A stretch of DNA of 64,000 nt, taken from Calothrix sp. NIES-4101. GTDB taxonomy: Bacteria > Cyanobacteriota > Cyanobacteriia > Cyanobacteriales > Nostocaceae. The stretch lies in assembly GCA_004296455.1 (NCBI GenBank), contig AP018280.1, forward strand, positions 2,232,001-2,296,000. Direction: 5' to 3'. Position 1 is the stretch's first letter; each line of letters starts with the position of its first letter. Positions 36,451 to 44,977 of the stretch are shown in pieces. Below the pieces are notes generated by a model. It had not been told where the DNA came from and did no database searches. It was given only the letters and a program-made list of their open reading frames with translations. The translations under genes were made by a program, and so were the position numbers.

Positions 36451-36909
36451 TGTTATTTTATAGTCACGAGCAAGCCCTGGTGACTTTACTTAAAAAATAT
36501 ACTGACTTGTGTAAGATTCCTATTTTATGCCAAGTTGATTATTTGCAAACCTATACTCAATAGGAATTTTTGAGTAATATTTGGATGTGGTGAAGTATCA
36601 TATCATGTCTGGTTAAATACTTATCATTAAGACTGGCACGGAGATTCAGAGACGCGGAGATAAAGAGACGCGGAGAGGGGGAGACTTAGTGACGCGGAGA
36701 AATTTTAATCGTAAGTGATTAGCAGAACTAATAAGCTGATACACAGTTAAATTATATAAAGAGAAAATATCTAGCTACTGTAGTGTGGAGAGGAGTTTCC
36801 GGGGAGATATTCTTTTGCCTTCACATACGTAGGTAATAATTGTCGTGGGGAAGTGGTGACTCCTCCCCATTTGTGGAGGAAATAGTTATAACTATCTCCA
36901 CTATTTTCA
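36451..36909. other. spacer with short tandem repeats
   Basis: The spacer holds GACGCGGAGA at 36651, 36667 and 36691, preceded by a variant GGCACGGAGA at 36635. Start-to-start distances are 16, 16 and 24 bases, all multiples of eight. Blocks of this kind are common in cyanobacterial spacers. No gene is visible. Confidence 0.5.
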
Positions 36910-38850
36910 CTATTGCCGCAATAGGCGTAATCCGTTTAATGTAACTAATATTGTCGAACCTTCATGTCCAATCACTCCAATTGGTAAAGTTAAATTGGTG
37001 GCAAAGTTGGCGATGAGTAAAACAACGATAAAACAAAGGGCAAAGGTAATATTTTGCTTGATAATTTTTAAAGTGCGATCGCCTAATTTTATTGCTGTGG
37101 TAATTTTAGCCAAATTGTCTGACATGAGGACTATATCTGCTGTTTCTAAAGCGATATCATTACCAGCAATGCCCATGGCAATGCCGACTGTTGCGGTAGC
37201 CAGTGCGGGCGCATCGTTAATGCCATCACCAACCATTGTCACGTCGCCATATTCTTTTTTTAACTGTTTAATAATCCTAACTTTATCTTCCGGCAATAAT
37301 TCGGCATAAACTTCTGTAATTCCTAATTTTTGAGCAATATTTTGGGCTGCGAGTTGATTATCACCTGTCAGCATAATCACTTTTTGTATCCCCATTTTTT
37401 GCAATTTTTGGATTAAAAATCCAGCTTCTTCACGAATGCTATCTGCAACTGTAATTAATCCTAATATTTTTCCTGCTTGGGCTACCCAAATAATAGTTCT
37501 TTCCCTTGCTGCTAATTCCTGACTTAATTGAATTAGGGATTGAGGAATTTCGCCAACTTCCTGCTGAATCAAACCAGTTTTGCCTAAGATAATTTTTTGA
37601 TTGTCGATTTCCGCAGTAATCCCAAATCCAGCTAAGGCTTGAACATTATTAGCCGTGGGTAATGCCAGATTGCGGATTTCGGCAAAAGTGACTATTGCTT
37701 TCCCAATGGGATGTTCAGAAAATAATTCGACGGCTGCGGCGATTTGCAAAACTTGAATTTCCGAACAACCAGATGCAGGGATAATCTCAACCACTTCCGG
37801 CTTCCCTGTAGTCAGAGTACCAGTTTTATCAAATGCGATCGCATTTACTTTTCCTATCCTTTCCAAATGGGAACCACTTTTGAATAAAATTCCTTGTCTG
37901 GCACCATTAGCAATTCCCGATAGCAATGTTGGCATAATTGCAGCCATGAGAGCGCAGGGAGATGCCACAACTAGAAAAATGAGAGCTTTGTAAATCGTCG
38001 TTTCCCAATCCCAATTTAAAATAAACGGCGGTAAAGTTGCCAAAATTACGCCAACAAACACAATCACCTTCGCATAACTCCGCTCAAAACTTTCTAAAAA
38101 TAACTGTGATGGCGGTGCTTCAGTTTGCGCTTGCAAAACCTGTTTCACAATCCTCTGAATTAAACTAGATTCGGGTGGTTGGTGTACCCGCAATTTCAAG
38201 GCTCCATTCCCATTAATTGTCCCACCAAAAACTTCATCACCAATTGTTTTTTCTACTGGTAAAGATTCACCTGTAATTGCAGATTGATTAATACTACTAA
38301 ATCCATCAGTAATAATACAGTCACAAGGAATCATTTCTCCAGGTTTGACAATTACCAGTGAACCAACCAGCAATTTATTAATACTAACTTCCTGTTCTTC
38401 TCCACTTACCAATACCCTCGCCGTATCGGGGGTAAGACTCATTAAACTGCGAATTGCATTTTCAGTGCGTTGCATTGCATAACCTTCCAATGCACCACTA
38501 ACCGCAAAAATGAGAATTAATACCCCCCCATCAACAATTAGATAATATTCCCGTCGCCACAAACCCAAAATAGCAGCACCCAGAGCCGCAACAATCATTA
38601 ATAAATCAACATCAAGCTCCTTTTCTTCCCAGAGTGTTGTCAAGCCTTCCTTGGCACTCCCATATCCACCAACCACATAAGCAACCGGAAGTAAAAACAA
38701 AGCCAGGGAAATCCAATTTAAGTGCAGCGCCAACCAACCCACAACCACAAAGATGGCACATACAATAGCTGCAATAGCGTCAGGATGTTCTTGAAGTAGG
38801 GTTTTGAGTTGGGTTTTATAGTTCCTAGTTGATACCAATGGTAAATCCAT
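36910..38850 (-). CDS. P1B-4-type heavy-metal ATPase (CoaT-like)
   Basis: About 646 residues. There is no cysteine-rich N-terminal metal domain. The membrane metal-site motif is SPC (VVASPCALMAA), not CPC, and the last helices contain HEGSTILVTLNGLRLL; both mark the P1B-4 group (CoaT, HMA1), which exports Co, Zn or related metals. The phosphorylation site is FDKTGTLTTG, and the GDGINDAPAL hinge is present. ATG 38850 is preferred over TTG 38859. A MerR-type operator-promoter lies upstream, but no merR-like gene is in the window, unlike the coaR-coaT pair of Synechocystis. Confidence 0.88.
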   Translation of the reverse strand: MDLPLVSTRNYKTQLKTLLQEHPDAIAAIVCAIFVVVGWLALHLNWISLALFLLPVAYVVGGYGSAKEGLTTLWEEKELDVDLLMIVAALGAAILGLWRREYYLIVDGGVLILIFAVSGALEGYAMQRTENAIRSLMSLTPDTARVLVSGEEQEVSINKLLVGSLVIVKPGEMIPCDCIITDGFSSINQSAITGESLPVEKTIGDEVFGGTINGNGALKLRVHQPPESSLIQRIVKQVLQAQTEAPPSQLFLESFERSYAKVIVFVGVILATLPPFILNWDWETTIYKALIFLVVASPCALMAAIMPTLLSGIANGARQGILFKSGSHLERIGKVNAIAFDKTGTLTTGKPEVVEIIPASGCSEIQVLQIAAAVELFSEHPIGKAIVTFAEIRNLALPTANNVQALAGFGITAEIDNQKIILGKTGLIQQEVGEIPQSLIQLSQELAARERTIIWVAQAGKILGLITVADSIREEAGFLIQKLQKMGIQKVIMLTGDNQLAAQNIAQKLGITEVYAELLPEDKVRIIKQLKKEYGDVTMVGDGINDAPALATATVGIAMGIAGNDIALETADIVLMSDNLAKITTAIKLGDRTLKIIKQNITFALCFIVVLLIANFATNLTLPIGVIGHEGSTILVTLNGLRLLRQ

Positions 38851-38875
38851 AGAAGTCAATTATCTCAACTTCTTC

Positions 38876-38907
38876 AGGCTAAACCTTAACATCAATGTTA
38901 ATGTCAA
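38876..38907 (-). promoter_or_regulatory. MerR-family operator-promoter for the metal ATPase
   Basis: On the minus strand TTGACA (38907-38902) is followed after 20 bases by TAGCCT (38881-38876). The overlong spacer contains the dyad TTAACAT-N2-ATGTTAA (38901-38886). A dyad inside a 19-20 base spacer is the hallmark of MerR-family promoters such as those of CoaR and ZntR. The predicted transcript starts about 20 bases before ATG 38850. Confidence 0.68.
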
Positions 38908-39386
38908 TCTATTAAGTACATGGTGACAATTAAAACTAAATCAAGTGAGTGTAGGGAAAAATTCGCTTTCTCTCCGAAAGAATATCCAAACAAATAGGCT
39001 TATCTTAGATATTTAAATTCAAGGAAGTAGGTTTATTGGATTTTAAAGTTTGGTTTTAAGAATTAGTTTATCAATTACCTCTTCAACCTAATACCAATTC
39101 ACAATTCGCAATTCTCGCGCTGCGGCGTGAGAAGCAAGCTACGCAATTAATAAATCCTGATTTTACAAGGGTTTCAGAATTTGGACATGTTTCACGATTT
39201 TAGTGAAATGGTATAACTGGTTATCTAACGATTTAGAGATAAGCCTAATTGTGTGGTGAGAAAGTAAGTTTCTCATCAAAAAGTAAGAGGATGCTCAATA
39301 TTTCAATCCAAGAAACAGGGTTTGTTTATCTAAAGGTTCAATTTATATAAAGTATTTTCAGACATACAAGCACCTGCAAATGCTTT
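38908..39386. other. spacer with a fold-back repeat
   Basis: Beyond the MerR-type site, the region near 39098-39150 carries a typical interspersed repeat (around CTCGCGCTGCGGCGTGAG, able to fold). I see no gene. Confidence 0.4.
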
Positions 39387-39830
39387 TTAGTTCCCTTGAA
39401 TATGTAATTGTTTTTTATGCATTCCTTCCCGTATCCATTGGTATGAAACAATATTTAATAACAAACCAATTAAAAATAAAATTACCATCAAAGTAATTTG
39501 TGACCAAATAATTGGTTTGACATTTAAATCCATAGCTAAGTGAATAAAATTCATCACAGAATAGATAATAGTCAAGCAAAAGTGAGTAAATCTGTAGCTT
39601 CGGGAATTAGTAAAATTGGTGGCAATAATTGCCAAGACTGGCAAAATAAAAAAAAGTAACATTAACCACAAAATAGATGATATATCTTTGAAATCGTGAG
39701 CATGTAAATTAGGATGAGCAATGCTTAAACCGTGGAATAGTGGCATTAAACCTAATTGAGTATGGAACAATGTACCCAAAAGAAAAACATTCCACAGTGA
39801 AGTGATTTTTTGCTGATAGTTGTTAGACAT
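39387..39830 (-). CDS. four-helix membrane protein of unknown function
   Basis: About 147 residues with four predicted membrane helices (about 15-32, 50-72, 80-100, 115-137). It is rich in His in the first loop (HGLSIAHPNLHAHD). I do not recognise a family. It lies 27 bases downstream of the SdpI-like gene on the same strand, so the two are probably cotranscribed. ATG 39830 follows a TTG in frame at 39836. Confidence 0.65.
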   Translation of the reverse strand: MSNNYQQKITSLWNVFLLGTLFHTQLGLMPLFHGLSIAHPNLHAHDFKDISSILWLMLLFFILPVLAIIATNFTNSRSYRFTHFCLTIIYSVMNFIHLAMDLNVKPIIWSQITLMVILFLIGLLLNIVSYQWIREGMHKKQLHIQGN

Positions 39831-39857
39831 GTTCAAAGCCTTATTTTATGGAAAAAT

Positions 39858-40517
39858 TCATACAGAATGTTGTTTTTCCTGTTGATACTCTTGGTAGGAA
39901 TAAATGATTATATAGGCAAGAATACCAAAAATAGGAACTAGAGCAAAGAAAAAACTCAGGCGTGGAAATATAATACCAATTCCAGAAATTAAACCAGCAA
40001 GTTTGAACAATTTACCTGCAATTAAATGGGTTTTATGCCAAACTGTTTCGCTTTGCATCGTCCAAGGTGTTCTAATTCCACAAAAACGATTGATTTTTGT
40101 TTTCTCCAATAAAAATCCCAGATATAACCACAGGATTCCTAAAAAAATTGGCATGGTAAAACTAAAGCTGATGGTAATACCTAAATTCCAGATAAGAGTC
40201 TGTAGATAAATCAATACTAGGAATAAATCAAAGATAATAATGAAGCCATCATAATAATTTCTAAATGACTGTATATTAGCTCTAAACCTTTTCTCAAATC
40301 GAGGAATTATAGTTAAGATGAAAGTTGCGATCGCAATTAAAATTAGCGGTAAAAAGACAGCATTTTTTTTTGGTATATATCCATCTACTTGCCCTAAAAT
40401 ATTCCAGTGAGCAGCCATCTGTTCAGGTAATTGTGGATATAATTTAACCCCAACAATTAAGGTTGTTAGCACAATTACAAAAGAAGTTATTTCTGCTTTT
40501 CTCAGTAGCATATACAT
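39858..40517 (-). CDS. SdpI/DUF1648-type membrane protein
   Basis: A 219-residue membrane protein with about six helices. The DUF1648 signature is LPEQMAAHWNILGQVDGYI (about residues 30-48), and the SdpI-type motif CGIRTPWTMQSETVWHKTH lies at about 147-165. Bacillus SdpI gives immunity to the SdpC toxin and signals to SdpR. No sdpC-like or sdpR-like gene is visible here, so immunity is not implied. A ribosome binding site (TTAAGG) precedes ATG 40517. Confidence 0.8.
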   Translation of the reverse strand: MYMLLRKAEITSFVIVLTTLIVGVKLYPQLPEQMAAHWNILGQVDGYIPKKNAVFLPLILIAIATFILTIIPRFEKRFRANIQSFRNYYDGFIIIFDLFLVLIYLQTLIWNLGITISFSFTMPIFLGILWLYLGFLLEKTKINRFCGIRTPWTMQSETVWHKTHLIAGKLFKLAGLISGIGIIFPRLSFFFALVPIFGILAYIIIYSYQEYQQEKQHSV

Positions 40518-40630
40518 CCTTAATTCCCAAAATCACAAGATAATACTATCTTTTAGTTAAAGAATATTAGAGTTTTTCATCAGTAGTAATGAAAAACTCT
40601 CTGCGTTGGTTTTATCATCAATATTTAGAC

Positions 40631-41680
40631 TTAGACATTAGACAAAGCTGATATCATAACCTCATCAACAGAACGTCTTGGTGTTGGTTTCACTTCCACA
40701 CCAAAACCCAAACGCAAAATAATTTGTGGATAGGCACAACAGTCAAGAAACTGGCTTAATTGCCTGCGTAATTCTGGTACTTGAATTGGCTGATTTAAAA
40801 AAGATGTAGATAAGCCAACTACTTGTCCCCGCAGCAATACCCGTTCTAATGCTTGTCCTATTGCTAACCAATCGCTAGGTGTATCTGTTTCAGTCGCAAA
40901 AACGATAATTGCCGGAGAATTTTCTAGCAATTTGCGACTATGTTCGGCAACAGAATCGCCCATATTAATATTTCGCAAAACTAGAGCAAATAAGGGAGTT
41001 GTAAAATCAAAGTGTTCGTCTATACCGTGAGCGTAGACAGGAATACCATCATGACTTTTACTACTACTAGGACGCATCCATGTAGCTAATTCACTACGGT
41101 AATTTGCATCAGCCATTTGTAAATGGTCGGCTTCTGCAACTAAGTCAGTAATGGCACGCCGGACTATAGTATTTTTGACTACATGTAAATATCCACTCTC
41201 TTGTGCAGCATCTTTCTGTAACCATTTGAAGAATGTCTCTGGAATATCCCAATCTTGGTAATCGTGCCTGTTAGTATGTCGCCGAGGAATTGCCTGAAAT
41301 AGCAAATTATCATCAGTACTCGACTGTATATATTCGCCTAATTCGATACAAGCTAATAAATCAGGTTCTTCGGGTTCTGGAAAAGTGGTGATTTTTTCCA
41401 TGTAACCAAAGTGACGTATAGCTATACGTAAGTTAAATAAAGCAGCACCACAACTAATAATTAGCTCTCGCCCTTGGGGATCAGCAATTGGTAACAAACG
41501 AGTTCTGTCAGCATAGAGATAAATGGCATTAGAAGTGATTTGGAAATGCCAGGGTTGAGTATTGTGACTAGAAGGTGCAAGTATGGCGTAGTTAAGCAGA
41601 AATTTCAGTTTTGCTTCTGTGGTTGCTGTTTGTGGAAAATCTGTTTCTTTTACATCCCAAATACCATTGATTTCAGCCAT
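40631..41680 (-). CDS. Acg-type FMN nitroreductase-family protein
   Basis: About 349 residues. APSSHNTQPWHFQ (about 34-46) is the FMN-site motif of the Acg group, and LYADRTRLLPIADPQGRELI follows. In mycobacteria acg is a dormancy (DosR) gene whose product binds FMN but lacks ordinary nitroreductase activity. ATG 41680 is chosen because GAGG precedes it; GTG 41689 overlaps that site. It lies 56 bases downstream of the universal stress protein gene and is probably cotranscribed with it. Confidence 0.85.
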   Translation of the reverse strand: MAEINGIWDVKETDFPQTATTEAKLKFLLNYAILAPSSHNTQPWHFQITSNAIYLYADRTRLLPIADPQGRELIISCGAALFNLRIAIRHFGYMEKITTFPEPEEPDLLACIELGEYIQSSTDDNLLFQAIPRRHTNRHDYQDWDIPETFFKWLQKDAAQESGYLHVVKNTIVRRAITDLVAEADHLQMADANYRSELATWMRPSSSKSHDGIPVYAHGIDEHFDFTTPLFALVLRNINMGDSVAEHSRKLLENSPAIIVFATETDTPSDWLAIGQALERVLLRGQVVGLSTSFLNQPIQVPELRRQLSQFLDCCAYPQIILRLGFGVEVKPTPRRSVDEVMISALSNV

Positions 41681-41736
41681 TACAGTCACCTCGGGAATTA
41701 GTTATCAGTGAGCGATCGCAACTTCAAAACGCAACT

Positions 41737-42264
41737 TTAAATTGAGGTTGTTTCTAATTTTTCTGCTTCTGCTGCCTTCACAATATTTTTTCCTTGTACA
41801 GTCAGAACAGAACAAGGTGCATGATGTAAAACATAATTACTCACACTACCCAAGAAAAACTCATTTAAACCACTACGACCACGACGACCAATAATTATTA
41901 AATCGGCGTTCCAATTACTCGCAAGTTCACAAATTGTTCTGCCTGGATCGCCTAAATTTTGGGTGATTTCTGTAGGCACACCCAATTTATTTGCTTCATC
42001 ACAAAGCATATTTAAATACTTTAATCCTTCCTCTTTTAATTCTTCCCATACTCCCATGTAATACTCAAGATTATTGGCATTAAAAGTAGGATAGTAGCTA
42101 CTTGAATAAGCTCCCGATGAAGTCAGATAAGATTCATCAAATGGAGATAAAACATGAATCAACATTAAATTTGCATTTGTTTCTTTGGCTAAATTTACTG
42201 CCTCATCAAATACTTTTGTACTCACGGGAGAATTATCAACTGCAACTAAGATTTTGTGGAACAT
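41737..42264 (-). CDS. universal stress protein (UspA family)
   Basis: A 175-residue single-domain Usp. ILVAVDNSPVS at the N-terminus and the ATP-binding signature GRRGRSGLNEFFLGSVS (about 128-144) fit the nucleotide-binding subgroup. A tyrosine/serine-rich insertion at about 48-70 is unusual. It lies between ppsA and the acg-like gene, all on the minus strand, which suggests a shared stress response. Confidence 0.9.
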   Translation of the reverse strand: MFHKILVAVDNSPVSTKVFDEAVNLAKETNANLMLIHVLSPFDESYLTSSGAYSSSYYPTFNANNLEYYMGVWEELKEEGLKYLNMLCDEANKLGVPTEITQNLGDPGRTICELASNWNADLIIIGRRGRSGLNEFFLGSVSNYVLHHAPCSVLTVQGKNIVKAAEAEKLETTSI

Positions 42265-42419
42265 AGTTATTACCTTTCTTGATTTTTTATCTGAAGTAGA
42301 GACATAAGATTGAATAGTAATTGAACCTGAATGTCTCTACAATTATTAATTTTGGCAGCAATTAATTGCCAGCAAGATAAGCTTTAATTTAATGATACTT
42401 ATATCCTCACTTCCAACTC

Positions 42420-44855
42420 CTAATTTCCCTCTGCTGCGGCAATCTCTAATAAAGTCTTCAAGACAGAATCAGGGTTAAGACTAATAGAATCAATACCTTC
42501 TTGAACAAGGAAACGAGCAAATTCTGGGTAGTCACTGGGAGCTTGTCCACAAATACCAATTTTACGTCCATATTCTTTAGCGGTGTGAATAGCTTGAGCA
42601 ATTGTGCGTTTGACAGCTTCATCACGTTCGTCAAATAAATGTGCAACTAATTCTGAATCTCGATCCAATCCTAAAGTTAATTGAGTCAAATCATTAGAAC
42701 CAATTGAAAAACCATCAAAAACTTCGCTAAATTTATCTGCAAGTAGTACATTACTCGGCAATTCACACATGACATAAACTTGTAAATTATTCTCTCCCCT
42801 AACTAATCCATGTTTTGCCATTTCTGCAAGGACTCGTTTACCTTCTTGAGGAGTTCGACAAAATGGCACCATTAAAATGACATTAGTTAAACCCATTTCG
42901 TCACGGACTTTTTTCATCGCTTGACATTCTAAAGCAAAGCCTTCACGATATCTTTCATCGTAGTAACGTGATGCACCTCGCCAGCCAATCATTGGGTTCT
43001 CTTCAGTTGGCTCAAATTGTTTTCCGCCCAAGAGATTCGCATATTCATTACTCTTGAAATCACTGAGACGGACAATTACTGGTTTGGGATAAAATGCGGC
43101 GGCGATTGTGCTAATACCTTGAGCAAGTTTATCAACAAAAAATTCAGTTTTGTTCTCGTATTGTGGTGTTAATTCGGCAATTTTGTATTTGGCAAGCTCG
43201 TCTTCTAACTCGTCAAAATGTATCAATGCGAGGGGATGAGCTTTAATATGATTAGCAATAATAAACTCCATTCTTGCCAATCCCACACCATCATTAGGCA
43301 TTGCGCTTAAACTAAATGCTTCTTCTGGATTACCCACATTCATCATAATTTTCGTGCGGGTACGGGGCAGTTTTTCTAAGGGAATTTCTTGCACTTCATA
43401 ATCTAATAATCCCCGATAGATATTGCCAGTTTCCCCTTCTGCACAAGAGACTGTAATCTCATCTCCATTTTTAATTAATTTGGTCGCATTTCCACAACCA
43501 ACGATTGCCGGAATACCCATTTCTCTAGCGATAATTGCAGCATGACAGACACGACCACCCGTATTTGTCACAATTGCACTTGCTTTTTTCATAATAGGTT
43601 CCCAGTCCGGGTCTGTACGGTTAGTTACTAATACTTCTCCCGGTTGAAATTGGTTAATTTGATGCACATCTAAAATTACTCTCGCTTTGCCATTTCCAAT
43701 CATTTCTCCCACTGCACGTCCAGAGATGATTACGTCACTTTTAGCTTTTAAATGATAGGAACGCAACAGATTCTTAGCTTTTTGCGACTGTACTGTTTCC
43801 GGTCGGGCTTGAACAATAAATAATTGATTACTAATGCCATCTTTTGCCCACTCAATATCCATAGGAGTATGAATAGCACGCACTTGAGAATAGTGTTCCT
43901 CAATTAAACAAGTCCAACGTGCTAGCTCAATAATTTCCGCATCAGTGAGGGCAAATAAAGTGCGATCGCTCTCTGGAACCATGACATTTTTAGTTTGTTT
44001 GGAACCTCCCATTTCATAAATCATTTTGATTTCTTTGCTTCCCAAACGCTTGCTTAAAATTGGGCTATATCCCTCTTTTAATGTCGGTTTAAAGACTAAA
44101 TATTCATCAGGATTGACGGCACCCTGAACGACATTTTCACCCAACCCATAAGCAGCAGTAATCAATGCCGCATCTTTAAATCCCGTCTCGGTATCGATGG
44201 AAAACATCACACCCGATGCTGCTAAATCCGATCGCACCATCTTTTGAACACCGACGGAAAGGGCAATACTAAAATGGTCGAACCCTTTGATTTGACGGTA
44301 GGAAATTGCCCGGTCTGTAAAAATTGATGCAAAGCATTTATGACAAGCTTCGAGTACTCCTGGTAAACCGTGGACATTGAGGTAAGTTTCCTGTTGTCCA
44401 GCAAAACTAGCATCTGGTAAATCTTCCGCCGTGGCGCTGGAACGAACTGCGACATCAGTGTCAGTTCCGTATTCTTCACACAATTGTTTGTATGCTTGAG
44501 TAATTGCATCTTCCAATGGCTGTGGAAATGGGGTTTGCAACATTAATGCCCGGGCTTTTTGACCCCGTTGATGCAAATTATCCATATTTTCCACATTCAA
44601 ATCGGCAAACACTTCCCGGAGTTGTTTTTCTAAACCAGCAGCTTCAATAAAGTAGCGATAAGCACGAGCAGTAGTAGCAAAACCAGTGGGAACTCGTACA
44701 CCTTTGGGTGTTAACTGTTGAATCATTTCTCCCAGTGAAGCGTTTTTACCACCGACAAGGGGAATATCTACAATCCCGACTGCTGCAAATGGTAATACCA
44801 AGGCTTGTTCTCTGGCATCCTGGTTAATTTGTGGATTTACGAATGTTTCCAGCAT
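42420..44855 (-). CDS. ppsA: phosphoenolpyruvate synthase
   Basis: An 811-residue enzyme forming PEP from pyruvate and ATP. The N-terminal ATP-grasp domain begins with VGGKNASLGEM (about 34-44). The swivelling phosphohistidine domain has GGRVCHAAIIAREMGIPA (catalytic His near 432). The C-terminal TIM barrel has SIGSNDLTQLTLGLDRD and ICGQAPSD, with the catalytic Cys in the latter. Length is normal. It belongs to a minus-strand run with the antiporter, Usp and Acg genes. Confidence 0.94.
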   Translation of the reverse strand: MLETFVNPQINQDAREQALVLPFAAVGIVDIPLVGGKNASLGEMIQQLTPKGVRVPTGFATTARAYRYFIEAAGLEKQLREVFADLNVENMDNLHQRGQKARALMLQTPFPQPLEDAITQAYKQLCEEYGTDTDVAVRSSATAEDLPDASFAGQQETYLNVHGLPGVLEACHKCFASIFTDRAISYRQIKGFDHFSIALSVGVQKMVRSDLAASGVMFSIDTETGFKDAALITAAYGLGENVVQGAVNPDEYLVFKPTLKEGYSPILSKRLGSKEIKMIYEMGGSKQTKNVMVPESDRTLFALTDAEIIELARWTCLIEEHYSQVRAIHTPMDIEWAKDGISNQLFIVQARPETVQSQKAKNLLRSYHLKAKSDVIISGRAVGEMIGNGKARVILDVHQINQFQPGEVLVTNRTDPDWEPIMKKASAIVTNTGGRVCHAAIIAREMGIPAIVGCGNATKLIKNGDEITVSCAEGETGNIYRGLLDYEVQEIPLEKLPRTRTKIMMNVGNPEEAFSLSAMPNDGVGLARMEFIIANHIKAHPLALIHFDELEDELAKYKIAELTPQYENKTEFFVDKLAQGISTIAAAFYPKPVIVRLSDFKSNEYANLLGGKQFEPTEENPMIGWRGASRYYDERYREGFALECQAMKKVRDEMGLTNVILMVPFCRTPQEGKRVLAEMAKHGLVRGENNLQVYVMCELPSNVLLADKFSEVFDGFSIGSNDLTQLTLGLDRDSELVAHLFDERDEAVKRTIAQAIHTAKEYGRKIGICGQAPSDYPEFARFLVQEGIDSISLNPDSVLKTLLEIAAAEGN

Positions 44856-44977
44856 GGGAAAAATTTCCTTCTACGCATTGAGTGACTGCCGCTTAAGAGA
44901 GGTTTTGATCTTGATCTGGCGCTCTTAAGTCTCATACTTTTGTTATACGCAGATAATTTGAGGAAATTGTGAGGATT

